Shown one piece after another: positions 23,986 to 32,097 of a DNA stretch of 61,701 nt. The position numbers and the translations under genes were made by a program. Origin of the DNA: Streptomyces sp. Ru72 (GTDB taxonomy: Bacteria; Actinomycetota; Actinomycetes; Streptomycetales; Streptomycetaceae); NCBI RefSeq assembly GCF_002920635.1, contig NZ_PQSR01000036.1, forward strand, positions 1 to 61,701. The letters run 5' to 3'. Numbering within the stretch: the first letter of the stretch is position 1; each line of letters opens with the position of its first letter. The notes under the pieces are model-generated. The model made no database searches, was not told where the DNA came from, and saw only the letters and a program-made list of their open reading frames with translations.

Positions 23986-25188
23986 GTGACCGAGCGCGTC
24001 GTACTCGCCTACTCGGGCGGTCTGGACACCTCCGTCGCCATCGGCTGGATCGCCGAGGAGACGGGCGCCGAGGTCATCGCCGTCGCGGTGGACGTCGGCC
24101 AGGGCGGCGAGGACCTGGACGTCATCCGCAAGCGCGCACTCGCCTGCGGTGCCGTGGAGGCCGAGGTCGCGGACGCCAGGGACGAGTTCGCCGAGGAGTA
24201 CTGCCTCCCGGCGATCAAGGCCAACGCCCTCTACATGGACCGCTACCCGCTGGTCTCCGCGCTGTCCCGGCCGACGATCGTCAAGCACCTCGTCGCCGCC
24301 GCCAAGAAGCACGGCGCCACCACGGTCGCCCACGGCTGCACCGGCAAGGGCAACGACCAGGTCCGCTTCGAGGCCGGCATCGTGGCCCTGGCACCGGACC
24401 TGAAGTGCATCGCCCCGGTCCGGGACTACGCGATGACCCGCGACAAGGCCATCGCGTTCTGCGAGGAGAAGAACCTCCCCATCGCGACCACCAAGAAGTC
24501 CCCGTACTCCATCGACCAGAACGTCTTCGGCCGCGCCGTCGAGACGGGCTTCCTCGAGGACATCTGGAACGCCCCGATCGAGGACATCTACGAGTACACC
24601 TCCGACCCGGCCGTCCCTCGTGAGGCCGACGAGGTGATCATCACCTTCAAGGAGGGCGTCCCGGTCGCCGTCGACGGCAAGCCGGTCACCGTCCTGCAGG
24701 CCATCCAGCAGCTCAACGAGCGCGCCGGCGCCCAGGGCATCGGCCGGATCGACATGGTGGAGGACCGTCTCGTGGGTATCAAGTCCCGCGAGGTGTACGA
24801 GGCTCCGGGCGCGATCGCGCTCATCACCGCCCACCAGGAGCTGGAGAACGTGACCGTCGAGCGTGAACTCGCCCGCTACAAGCGGCAGGTCGAGCAGCGC
24901 TGGGGCGAACTGGTCTACGACGGCCAGTGGTTCTCCCCGCTCAAGCGCGCCCTGGACGGCTTCATCGACGAGGCCAGTCAGCATGTCTCCGGCGACATCC
25001 GCATGACCCTGCACGGCGGCCGGGCGGTCGTCACCGGCCGCCGGTCGCAGGAGTCGCTGTACGACTTCAACCTCGCGACCTACGACACGGGCGACACGTT
25101 CGACCAGTCCGCGGCCAAGGGCTTCATCGACATCTACAGCCTGTCGTCGAAGATCGCGGCACGTCGTGATCTCGCAGGCGAAGCCTGA
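23986..25188 (+). CDS. argG: Argininosuccinate synthase
   Basis: The protein has 400 residues. It joins citrulline and aspartate with ATP to give argininosuccinate. The N-type ATP pyrophosphatase loop is AYSGGLDTS (residues 6-14), and the citrulline/aspartate site is in GCTGKGNDQVRFE and TTKKSPYSIDQNVFGR. Length is that of the type 1 enzyme. The GTG start at 23986 has GAGGAG upstream. It lies 97 bp before argH but about 10 kb from argR, and has its own ARG-box promoter. In S. coelicolor, as I recall, argG is not adjacent to argH, so this arrangement resembles other Streptomyces. Confidence 0.98.
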   Translation: MTERVVLAYSGGLDTSVAIGWIAEETGAEVIAVAVDVGQGGEDLDVIRKRALACGAVEAEVADARDEFAEEYCLPAIKANALYMDRYPLVSALSRPTIVKHLVAAAKKHGATTVAHGCTGKGNDQVRFEAGIVALAPDLKCIAPVRDYAMTRDKAIAFCEEKNLPIATTKKSPYSIDQNVFGRAVETGFLEDIWNAPIEDIYEYTSDPAVPREADEVIITFKEGVPVAVDGKPVTVLQAIQQLNERAGAQGIGRIDMVEDRLVGIKSREVYEAPGAIALITAHQELENVTVERELARYKRQVEQRWGELVYDGQWFSPLKRALDGFIDEASQHVSGDIRMTLHGGRAVVTGRRSQESLYDFNLATYDTGDTFDQSAAKGFIDIYSLSSKIAARRDLAGEA

Positions 25189-25285
25189 CGCGGATCCTGC
25201 CCGACCGGCCCACTGGCCCGACGACCGCCTCCTCACTCGCCGTGGGGAGGCGGTGGCACACCGACACCCTCTAGGAGCGACCCAA

Positions 25286-26716
25286 GTGAGCAGCAACACC
25301 GGTGACGTACGGCTCTGGGGCGGCCGTTTCGCCGACGGTCCCGCCGAGGCCCTGGCGAAGCTGTCCGCGTCCGTCCACTTCGACTGGCGGCTCGCGCCGT
25401 ACGACATCGCCGGCTCCCGGGCCCACGCGCGCGTGCTGCACAAGGCGGGGCTCCTCACGGACGACGAGCTGACGCGGATGCTGGCGGGCCTGGACCGGCT
25501 CGAGGCGGACGTCGCCGACGGCTCCTTCACCGGCACGATCGCCGACGAGGACGTCCACACGGCCCTGGAGCGCGGTCTGCTGGAGCGCCTCGGCCCCGAG
25601 CTGGGCGGCAAGCTGCGCGCGGGGCGCTCGCGCAACGACCAGGTCGCCACGCTCTTCCGTTTGTACCTGCGCGACCACGGCCGGATCATCGGCGGTCTGA
25701 TCGCCGACCTCCAGGACGCCCTGATCGGCCTGGCGGAGGCGCACCCGGACGTGGCGATGCCCGGCCGCACCCACCTCCAGCACGCCCAGCCGGTGCTCTT
25801 CGCGCACCACGTGCTCGCCCACGTGCAGTCGCTGTCCCGGGACGCCGAACGGCTGCGCCAGTGGGACGAGCGGACGGCTGTGTCGCCGTACGGCTCCGGT
25901 GCCCTGGCCGGGTCCTCACTCGGCCTGGACCCGGAGGCGGTCGCCGAGGACCTGGGCTTCGAGCACGGCAGCGTGGCCAACTCCATCGACGGCACGGCCT
26001 CCCGTGACTTCGTCGCCGAGTTCGCCTTCATCGCCGCGATGATCGGCGTGAACCTCTCCAGGATCGCCGAGGAGGTCATCATCTGGAACACGAAGGAGTT
26101 CTCCTTCGTCACGCTCCACGACGCCTTCTCCACCGGCTCCTCGATCATGCCGCAGAAGAAGAACCCGGACATCGCCGAGCTGGCCCGTGGCAAGTCCGGC
26201 CGCCTGATCGGCAACCTGACGGGCCTGCTGGCGACCCTCAAGGCCCTCCCGCTCGCGTACAACCGCGACCTCCAGGAGGACAAGGAGCCGGTCTTCGACT
26301 CCATCGACCAGCTGGAGGTCCTGCTCCCGGCCTTCACCGGCATGATGGCCACGCTGACCGTGCACCGAGAGCGCATGGAGGAGCTGGCTCCGGCCGGGTT
26401 CTCGCTCGCCACCGACATCGCCGAGTGGCTGGTCAAGCAGGGCGTGCCGTTCCGGGTGGCGCACGAGGTGGCCGGTGAGTGCGTCAAGGTCGCCGAGGCC
26501 GAGGGCAAGGAGCTCGACGGACTCACGGACGAGCAGTTCGCGAAGATCAGCGCCCACCTCACCCCCGAGGTGCGCTCCGTCCTCAACGTCCCCGGCGCCC
26601 TCGCCTCCCGCAACGGCCGCGGCGGCACGGCCCCCGAGGCGGTCGCGGTGCAGCTCGCCGAGGTGAAGGCGGACCTCGCCGCGCAGCGGGCGTGGGCCAC
26701 GGCCAAGCAGGCGTAG
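25286..26716 (+). CDS. argH: Argininosuccinate lyase
   Basis: The protein has 476 residues of the fumarase/aspartase superfamily. It splits argininosuccinate to arginine and fumarate. The signature GSSIMPQKKNPDIAEL, the substrate segments AGRSRNDQVAT and PGRTHLQHAQPV, and the N-terminal LWGGRFADGPAEAL are present. The GTG at 25286 has AGGAG 8 bp upstream and gives the conserved N terminus; an earlier in-frame start at 25166 would overlap argG. It is the last step of the pathway and is probably transcribed from the argG promoter. A strong hairpin terminator follows. Confidence 0.98.
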   Translation: MSSNTGDVRLWGGRFADGPAEALAKLSASVHFDWRLAPYDIAGSRAHARVLHKAGLLTDDELTRMLAGLDRLEADVADGSFTGTIADEDVHTALERGLLERLGPELGGKLRAGRSRNDQVATLFRLYLRDHGRIIGGLIADLQDALIGLAEAHPDVAMPGRTHLQHAQPVLFAHHVLAHVQSLSRDAERLRQWDERTAVSPYGSGALAGSSLGLDPEAVAEDLGFEHGSVANSIDGTASRDFVAEFAFIAAMIGVNLSRIAEEVIIWNTKEFSFVTLHDAFSTGSSIMPQKKNPDIAELARGKSGRLIGNLTGLLATLKALPLAYNRDLQEDKEPVFDSIDQLEVLLPAFTGMMATLTVHRERMEELAPAGFSLATDIAEWLVKQGVPFRVAHEVAGECVKVAEAEGKELDGLTDEQFAKISAHLTPEVRSVLNVPGALASRNGRGGTAPEAVAVQLAEVKADLAAQRAWATAKQA

Positions 26717-26730
26717 CAGGACTTACCGCC

Positions 26731-26761
26731 GAGGGGCCCGGACATCGCGTCCGGGCCCCTC
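26731..26761 (+). terminator. Hairpin terminator after argH
   Basis: GAGGGGCCCGGAC and GTCCGGGCCCCTC form a perfect 13-bp stem with a 5-nt loop. There is no U tract, as is common in Streptomyces. Two degenerate copies of the right arm follow to about 26810. Confidence 0.8.
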
Positions 26762-26812
26762 GTGCTGTTTGGGCCCCTCGCGTGCTGTCCGGGCCCCTCG
26801 TGCTGTCCGCTC
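26762..26812. repeat. Degenerate tandem copies of a terminator arm
   Basis: The unit GTCCGGGCCCCTCGTGCT at the end of the argH hairpin recurs as TTTGGGCCCCTCGCGTGCT and again as GTCCGGGCCCCTCGTGCT. Three right arms could thus compete for one left arm. It looks like a local slippage or duplication event. Confidence 0.6.
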
Positions 26813-26955
26813 GCGCTCTCCGGTCGGGCCGGATAACGGATGGGTTTCAGCCACTGTCCGGATTCTTGACGCACGTCTACTCGGAGGTAACTATTCCGGT
26901 TGCGGTCGGCATTGCCGAACGACGGTCGGCCTGTACCGAGCACGAAAGGGACATC

Positions 26956-27798
26956 ATGCGCGGACCAAGTGGAAGAAGCGGACGGCGAACAGCCCGGCTC
27001 CTCGGCGCCGCCGTGACCGCGGCGCTGTGCGCCATCGGCCTCGCGGCACCGGCCGGCGCGGACACCGTCGCCATCGCGCCACCAGGCGCCAACGACTGGT
27101 CCTGCAAGCCGGACGCGGCCCACCCGCAGCCGGTGGTGCTGGTGAACGGCACCTTCAAGACCTCGTACGAGAACTGGCTGACCCTCTCGCCCGCCCTGGT
27201 GAACGCCGGTTACTGCGTCTTCTCCTTCGACTACGGCGACATGGAGACCGCCCCGATCCCGGACTCGGCGGCCCAGCTGCGGGACTTCGTCAACGCCGTG
27301 CTCGGTGCGACCGGCGCCAAGAAGGTCGACATCGTCGGTCACAGCCAGGGCGGCATGATGCCCCGCTACTACGTCAAGTTCCTCGGCGGTGCCACCAAGG
27401 TCGACGACCTCGTCGGCATCGTGCCCTCCAACCACGGGACCAGCAACCCGCTCGCCCTCGCCGCCGGCGCCACCGTCTGCCCCTCCTGCGTCGACCAGAC
27501 CGCCGGCTCGGCCTTCCTGGAGAAGCTCAACTCCGACCCGGAGACCCCGGTAGGCCCGGACTACACGGTGATCACCACCCGTGACGACGAGGTCGTGGTC
27601 CCGTACACCAGCGCCTTCCTCGACGGCCCGGCCTCCTACGTCACCAACGTGCTGCTCCAGGACCGCTGTCCGCTCGACACCACCGAACACGACCAGGCCC
27701 CCAAGTCGCCGCTGGTCGAGCAGTGGGTGCTCGACGCCCTGAACCGCAAGGGCCCGGCCGACCCGGCCTTCGAACCGCGCTGCGTCAGCACCGGGTGA
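26956..27798 (+). CDS. Secreted lipase/esterase (alpha/beta hydrolase)
   Basis: The protein has 280 residues. A Sec signal peptide with an Arg-rich start (LLGAAVTAALCAIGLAAPAGA) is followed by a mature alpha/beta hydrolase. The oxyanion region is PVVLVNGTF, the nucleophile elbow is VGHSQGGMM with the active Ser, and likely acid and His residues lie around TTRDDEVV and TTEHDQAP. Four Cys in the mature part (ATVCPSCVD, DRCPLD and others) suggest disulfides. It resembles small secreted Streptomyces lipases. The ATG at 26956 has AAAGG upstream. It stands alone between the argH terminator and an aldo/keto reductase. Confidence 0.9.
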   Translation: MRGPSGRSGRRTARLLGAAVTAALCAIGLAAPAGADTVAIAPPGANDWSCKPDAAHPQPVVLVNGTFKTSYENWLTLSPALVNAGYCVFSFDYGDMETAPIPDSAAQLRDFVNAVLGATGAKKVDIVGHSQGGMMPRYYVKFLGGATKVDDLVGIVPSNHGTSNPLALAAGATVCPSCVDQTAGSAFLEKLNSDPETPVGPDYTVITTRDDEVVVPYTSAFLDGPASYVTNVLLQDRCPLDTTEHDQAPKSPLVEQWVLDALNRKGPADPAFEPRCVSTG

Positions 27799-27892
27799 AT
27801 CGACAGGCCCCGGCGGTCAGCGCGGGGCGAATCCGAAGCCCCCGGTAGATTGGGGCGGGTTCCCGGCCCGCCGAGAGTGCAAGGAGCCCGCC

Positions 27893-28903
27893 ATGCCGTT
27901 CAGCCTTCCCCATGCTCTCGGCCTCGCTCGAGCAGGGGAGACCCCGATGGCCGACGCCACGACGGCCACCGCGCACATCGGACTCGGACTGGCCGCCGTC
28001 GGCCGCCCGGGGTACATCAACCTCGGCCGCGACCGGGACCTTCCCGCCGACCGCACCGTCGACGCCCTGCGCGAGCGCACGCACGAACTCCTGGACGCCG
28101 CCTACGCGCAGGGCGTCCGCTACTTCGACGTCGCCCGTTCCTACGGCCGTTCGGAGGAGTTCCTCGCCGAATGGCTGTCCGCCCGCCCCGGGATCGACGA
28201 CGTGGTGGTCGGCAGCAAGTGGGGCTACACCTACACCGCGCGGTGGACCACCGACGCCGAACAGCACGAGGTCAAGGACCACGGTGTCGCCACCTACGAG
28301 CGGCAGCGCGCCGAGACCGCCGCTCTGCTCGGCGACCGGCTCGACCTCTACCAGATCCACTCCGTCACCCCTGACAGCCCCGCGCTGACCGACAAGGAAC
28401 TCCACGCCCGGCTGGCCGAGGCCGCCGCGCAGGGGCTCACCATCGGGTTCTCCACCAGCGGCCCGGCGCAGGCCGACGCGATCCGCGCCGCGCTCGCCGT
28501 GACGGTCGACGGCGAGCCGCTCTTCCGTACCGTCCAGTCCACCTACAACCTGCTGGAGACCTCCGCCGAGCCGGCCCTCGCCGAGGCCCACGACGCCGGG
28601 CTCACGGTGATCGTCAAGGAGGGCATGGCCAACGGACGGCTGGCGGACCCGCACGCACCGGAGACCTTGAAGGCCGTGGCGGCCGAGCTGTCCCTCGGCT
28701 GCGACGCGGTCGCCCTGGCCGTGATCCTGCGCCGGCCCTGGGCGGGTGTCGTCCTCTCCGGCGCGGCCACCACCGGCCAGCTCGCCTCGAACCTGCACGC
28801 CGCCGCCGTCGACCTGGACGAGGACCAGCTGGCCCGCCTCGAGGCGCTCGCCGAGGGCCCGCTCGCGTACTGGAAGCGGCGCGGACAGCTGCCCTGGCAC
28901 TGA
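27893..28903 (+). CDS. Aldo/keto reductase
   Basis: The protein has 336 residues and a TIM-barrel fold. Visible are the N-terminal GLGLAAVGRPGYINLG, YFDVARSYGRSEEFLAEWL (with the catalytic Asp-Tyr pair), the Lys in VVGSKWGYTYT and the C-terminal VLSGAATTGQLASNL for NADPH. The substrate is unknown. The ATG at 27893 has AAGGAG 6-7 bp upstream; an internal ATG at 27947 also has a GGGGAG site and is possible. The next gene is a TetR regulator whose operator lies in the 54-81 bp gap, so the two are probably not one transcript. Confidence 0.9.
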   Translation: MPFSLPHALGLARAGETPMADATTATAHIGLGLAAVGRPGYINLGRDRDLPADRTVDALRERTHELLDAAYAQGVRYFDVARSYGRSEEFLAEWLSARPGIDDVVVGSKWGYTYTARWTTDAEQHEVKDHGVATYERQRAETAALLGDRLDLYQIHSVTPDSPALTDKELHARLAEAAAQGLTIGFSTSGPAQADAIRAALAVTVDGEPLFRTVQSTYNLLETSAEPALAEAHDAGLTVIVKEGMANGRLADPHAPETLKAVAAELSLGCDAVALAVILRRPWAGVVLSGAATTGQLASNLHAAAVDLDEDQLARLEALAEGPLAYWKRRGQLPWH

Positions 28904-28946
28904 GACCACGCCGAGGTCGGCCCCTGACGAGACGAGCATGCCTACA

Positions 28947-28986
28947 ATGAGACAATAATGTCTCATGTGGTCTATGGTTGTCTCAT
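28947..28986. promoter_or_regulatory. TetR operator with third half site over the start codon
   Basis: ATGAGACA-ATAA-TGTCTCAT is a perfect dyad (28947-28966, 8-bp arms). A third half site, TTGTCTCAT, runs to 28986 and covers the start codon of the TetR gene. TACAAT (28943-28948) and TATGGT (28973-28978) are possible -10 boxes. Autorepression of the two-gene operon is expected. Confidence 0.75.
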
Positions 28987-29536
28987 GGCCCTCGACCGTG
29001 ACCACGTGCTGCGCAGCGCAGCCGCCCTGCTGACCCGCAAATCCACCGCGACCATGGACGAGGTCGCCAAGGCGGCCGGGATCAGCCGGGCCACGCTGCA
29101 CCGCCACTTCGCCGGGCGCGACGCGCTCGTACGGGCCCTGGAGGTGCTCGGCATCGCGGAGTGCGAGGCGGCGCTCGACGCGGCCCGCTTGGACGAGGGC
29201 TCGGCGACGGACGCCGTACGCAGGCTCGTGCGCGAGATCCAGCCCGCGGCCGGGCTGCTCGCCTTCCTCTACGGCGAGAACCAGCTGTGGGAGGGCGAGG
29301 GGCAGAACGAGGGCTGGTCGCGGATCGACACCCGGATCACCGCGGTCTTCCTGCGCGGCCGGGACAGCGGCGAGTTCCGCGTCGACCTGCCCCCGGCCTG
29401 GCTCACCGAGGCGCTGTACGGACTGATCGCCTCGTGCGCCTGGGCCGTACTGGACGGCCGTGTGGCCGCCAGGGACTTCCCCGCCATGATCGCCGAGCTG
29501 TTGCTCGGCGGCGCCCTGCGAAGAGAGGAACCATGA
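28985..29536 (+). CDS. pqrA: TetR-family regulator, PqrA-like
   Basis: The protein has 183 residues from the ATG at 28985 (MALDRDHVL). The HTH covers about residues 23-45 (MDEVAKAAGISRATLHRHFAGR), and the C-terminal ligand domain is typical in length. The gene overlaps the MFS gene by 4 bp, and a strong dyad operator precedes it. The pair and its place upstream of an acyltransferase and GlpQ match what I recall of S. coelicolor pqrAB (SCO1568-SCO1567), where PqrA represses a paraquat-resistance exporter. The symbol rests on that recollection of synteny and not on a search. An in-frame ATG at 28958 lies inside the operator and is unlikely to be the start. Confidence 0.85.
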   Translation: MALDRDHVLRSAAALLTRKSTATMDEVAKAAGISRATLHRHFAGRDALVRALEVLGIAECEAALDAARLDEGSATDAVRRLVREIQPAAGLLAFLYGENQLWEGEGQNEGWSRIDTRITAVFLRGRDSGEFRVDLPPAWLTEALYGLIASCAWAVLDGRVAARDFPAMIAELLLGGALRREEP

Positions 29537-31056
29537 CCCGCACCCTGCAGCCGGCAAGGGCGCCGCAGGCGGAGAAGCGCCCGGGCCGGTGGCTCGCGCT
29601 CTGCGTCCTCGTGCTCGCCGTGCTGCTGGTGGCCGTGGACGCGACCGTCCTCGGCCTCGCCACCCCCTACATCAGCGAGGACCTCGGGCCCTCGGGCACC
29701 CAGCTCCTGTGGATCGGCGACGTCTACTCCTTCGTCATCGCCGGTCTGCTGGTCTCCATGGGCAGCCTCGGCGACCGCGTCGGCCGCAAGCGCGTCCTGC
29801 TCGGCGGTGCCACGGCCTTCGGCGCGATATCCGTCCTGAACGCCTACGCCCAGTCGCCGGAGACGATGATCCTGGCCCGGGCGCTCCTCGGTGTCGCGGG
29901 CGCGACCCTGATGCCCGCCACGCTCGCCCTGATCCGCAACATCTTCCACGACCCGCGCGAGCGCACCCTCGCCGTCGGCATCTGGGGCGCCACCGCCTCG
30001 GCCGGCACGGCGGTCGGCCCGATCGTCGGCGGCCTGCTGCTCGAGCACTTCTGGTGGGGCTCGGTCTTCCTCATCAACCTGCCGGTGATGGCGGTCCTGG
30101 TCCTGGTCGGCATCAGGACCCTGCCCGAATCCCACGACCCGGACCCGGGCCCGTGGGACCTGCCGAGCGTCGCCTTGTCGCTCGTGGGAATGATCGGCGC
30201 GGTGTACGCCGTGAAGGAGGCGGCCGCCCACGGATTCACCTGGCCGGCCATGGGCGCCGGGCTCCTCGGTGCCGCCGCGCTCCACGGCTTCGTACGCCGG
30301 CAACTGACGCTGCCGGTCCCGCTGCTGGACATGCGGCTGTTCCGGCGCCGGGGCTTCAGCGGTGCGGTGCTCGCGGACCTGCTGACCGTGCTCGGCATGT
30401 CCGGACTGGTCTTCTTCCTCTCCCAGTACCTGCAACTGGTCCAGGGCAGGCGTCCGTTCGAGGCCGGTCTCGCCGAACTGCCCGCCGCCGTCGGCGCGGT
30501 GGCGGCGGGCCTGGTGGCGGGCTCGGCGGCCCGGCGCTTCTCGGTACGGGCGGTGGTCTCGGGCGGGCTCGCCGCGGTGGGCCTGGCGCTGGCCGCACTC
30601 ACCGTGCTCGACCGGACCACGGGCTACTCGCTGATCGGCACCGCGCTGCTGGTCGTGGGCGTCGGCGCGGGCCTGTCGTTCACCGTCACCGCGGACGTGA
30701 TCCTCGCCGGCGTGCCCAAGGACCAGGCGGGCGCCGCCTCCGCGGTCTCGGAGACGGCGTACGAACTCGGCGCGGCCCTCGGCATCGCCCTGCTCGGCTC
30801 GATCGTCACGGGCACCTACCGGAGCTTCCCGGCCCCGGCCGGCACCCCGGCCGAGGCGCACGCGTCACTGGGCGGCGCGGTGGAAGCGGCGGCGGGCCTT
30901 CCGCCGGCCACCGCCCAGGCACTGCTGACGTCGGCCCGCGAGGCGTTCGTCGAGGGCCTGAGATGGGCGACGGGTGCCGGAGCGGTGATCCTGCTGGCGA
31001 CTGCGGTGGCAGCGTGGTTCCTGCTGCGGGGCCAACGGCTGGAGAGTACGTCGTAA
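29533..31056 (+). CDS. pqrB: MFS drug exporter, DHA2 type, PqrB-like
   Basis: The protein has 507 residues and about 14 membrane helices, the DHA2 layout. The A-loop motif is GSLGDRVGRKRVLLGG, and the antiporter motif C region is TASAGTAVGPIVGG. It would export cationic or amphipathic drugs with H+ exchange. It is translationally coupled to the TetR repressor gene (ATGA). In S. coelicolor the related PqrB gives paraquat resistance; the assignment here is by family and remembered context. A basic cytoplasmic N terminus precedes the first helix. Confidence 0.92.
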   Translation: MTRTLQPARAPQAEKRPGRWLALCVLVLAVLLVAVDATVLGLATPYISEDLGPSGTQLLWIGDVYSFVIAGLLVSMGSLGDRVGRKRVLLGGATAFGAISVLNAYAQSPETMILARALLGVAGATLMPATLALIRNIFHDPRERTLAVGIWGATASAGTAVGPIVGGLLLEHFWWGSVFLINLPVMAVLVLVGIRTLPESHDPDPGPWDLPSVALSLVGMIGAVYAVKEAAAHGFTWPAMGAGLLGAAALHGFVRRQLTLPVPLLDMRLFRRRGFSGAVLADLLTVLGMSGLVFFLSQYLQLVQGRRPFEAGLAELPAAVGAVAAGLVAGSAARRFSVRAVVSGGLAAVGLALAALTVLDRTTGYSLIGTALLVVGVGAGLSFTVTADVILAGVPKDQAGAASAVSETAYELGAALGIALLGSIVTGTYRSFPAPAGTPAEAHASLGGAVEAAAGLPPATAQALLTSAREAFVEGLRWATGAGAVILLATAVAAWFLLRGQRLESTS

Positions 31057-31082
31057 GCCGTTGGGGGCTGCGCCCCTTGCGG

Positions 31083-31754
31083 CTACGCCGCCTTCGCCTT
31101 CGTGGCGTACATGTCCACGTACTCCTGCCCCGAGAGCCGCATGACCTCCGTCATCACGGAATCGGTGACGGCCCGCAGCACATAGCGATCCCGATCCATC
31201 CCCTCGTACCGAGAGAACTCCATCGGCTCACCGAACCGCACGGTGACCCGCCCCGGACGGGGCATCCCCCGCCCGCCGGGCTGCAACTTGTCCGTGCCGA
31301 TCATCGCGAACGGCACCACCGGCGCCCCGGTCATCAGCGTCAGCCGCGCGATACCGGTGCGCCCCCGGTACAGGCGCCCGTCGGGCGAGCGCGTGCCCTC
31401 CGGGTAGATGCCGAAGACCTTGCCCTCCTCCAGCACGCGGCGCCCGGTCATCAGCGCGGCCACACCGCCGCTCGCGCCGTCCCGGTCGACCGGGATCATG
31501 CCGACGCCCGTGAAGAACCAGGCCATCAGCCGGCCCTTGGGGCCCTTGCCCGTGACGTACTCGTCCTTGCCGATGAAGAGCACCTGCCGCTTGGTCACGA
31601 GCGGCAGCACGATCGAGTCGATGAACGTCAGGTGGTTGCCGGCCATGATGACCGGGCCGTCGGCCGGGATGTGCTCCGCACCCTCCACCTGTGGGCGGAA
31701 CATCAGGCGCATGATCGGTCCGAGCACTGCCTTGATGAGCGCGAAGCGGGACAA
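31083..31754 (-). CDS. 1-acyl-glycerol-3-phosphate acyltransferase (PlsC family)
   Basis: The protein has 223 residues. The catalytic HX4D motif is NHLTFID (about residues 35-41), and the glycerophosphate-binding motif is IYPEGTRSPDG. A basic and hydrophobic N terminus (FALIKAVLGPIMRLMF) anchors it to the inner face of the membrane. It adds an acyl group to lysophosphatidic acid or a similar acceptor. I chose TTG at 31754 because GGAGGG lies just upstream and the family N terminus SRFALIKAVLG starts there; an upstream ATG at 31832 would add 26 unlikely residues. It is convergent with the MFS gene and divergent from glpQ. Confidence 0.9.
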   Translation of the reverse strand: MSRFALIKAVLGPIMRLMFRPQVEGAEHIPADGPVIMAGNHLTFIDSIVLPLVTKRQVLFIGKDEYVTGKGPKGRLMAWFFTGVGMIPVDRDGASGGVAALMTGRRVLEEGKVFGIYPEGTRSPDGRLYRGRTGIARLTLMTGAPVVPFAMIGTDKLQPGGRGMPRPGRVTVRFGEPMEFSRYEGMDRDRYVLRAVTDSVMTEVMRLSGQEYVDMYATKAKAA

Positions 31755-32097
31755 CGGGCCCTCCGGTGTCAAGGGATGCGGTGTGAGTCTGTGCAGGTGA
31801 GGACGATACTCGTGACACCCGGGGTGTCGCACACCGGGTTCACCGAGTGGATACGCGTCATTGACGAGTGTTTACCTGCGATGGCGGTGTTGTTGCACGT
31901 TCGTCATCCGCCGGACGGGTGTGGCGCACACCGCGCCGACGATTGACGGGCCGCCAGCCCGGGTGTCCGTCAACGCCGTCGGCATGCACCCGGGAGGACG
32001 GCCCCCGTCCGCCGCGCGTTCCCGCACACGTCTCCCGGACGTCACCCGTCCGCACCTACGATCGAGCCGTTTCGAACAGGTGTGGCGAGAGGAACAC
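31755..32097. other. Divergent gap with palindrome and candidate PHO box
   Basis: The 343 bp between the acyltransferase and glpQ hold a perfect 15-bp dyad GACACCCGGGGTGTC (31814-31828), an adjacent GGTGT/ACACC dyad (31823-31835), and a GTTCACC heptamer at 31838-31844, which matches the PhoP core unit. Loose 11-bp-spaced relatives occur at about 31870-31912. PhoP control of glpQ1 in S. coelicolor is established; the sites here are inferred. Confidence 0.5.
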
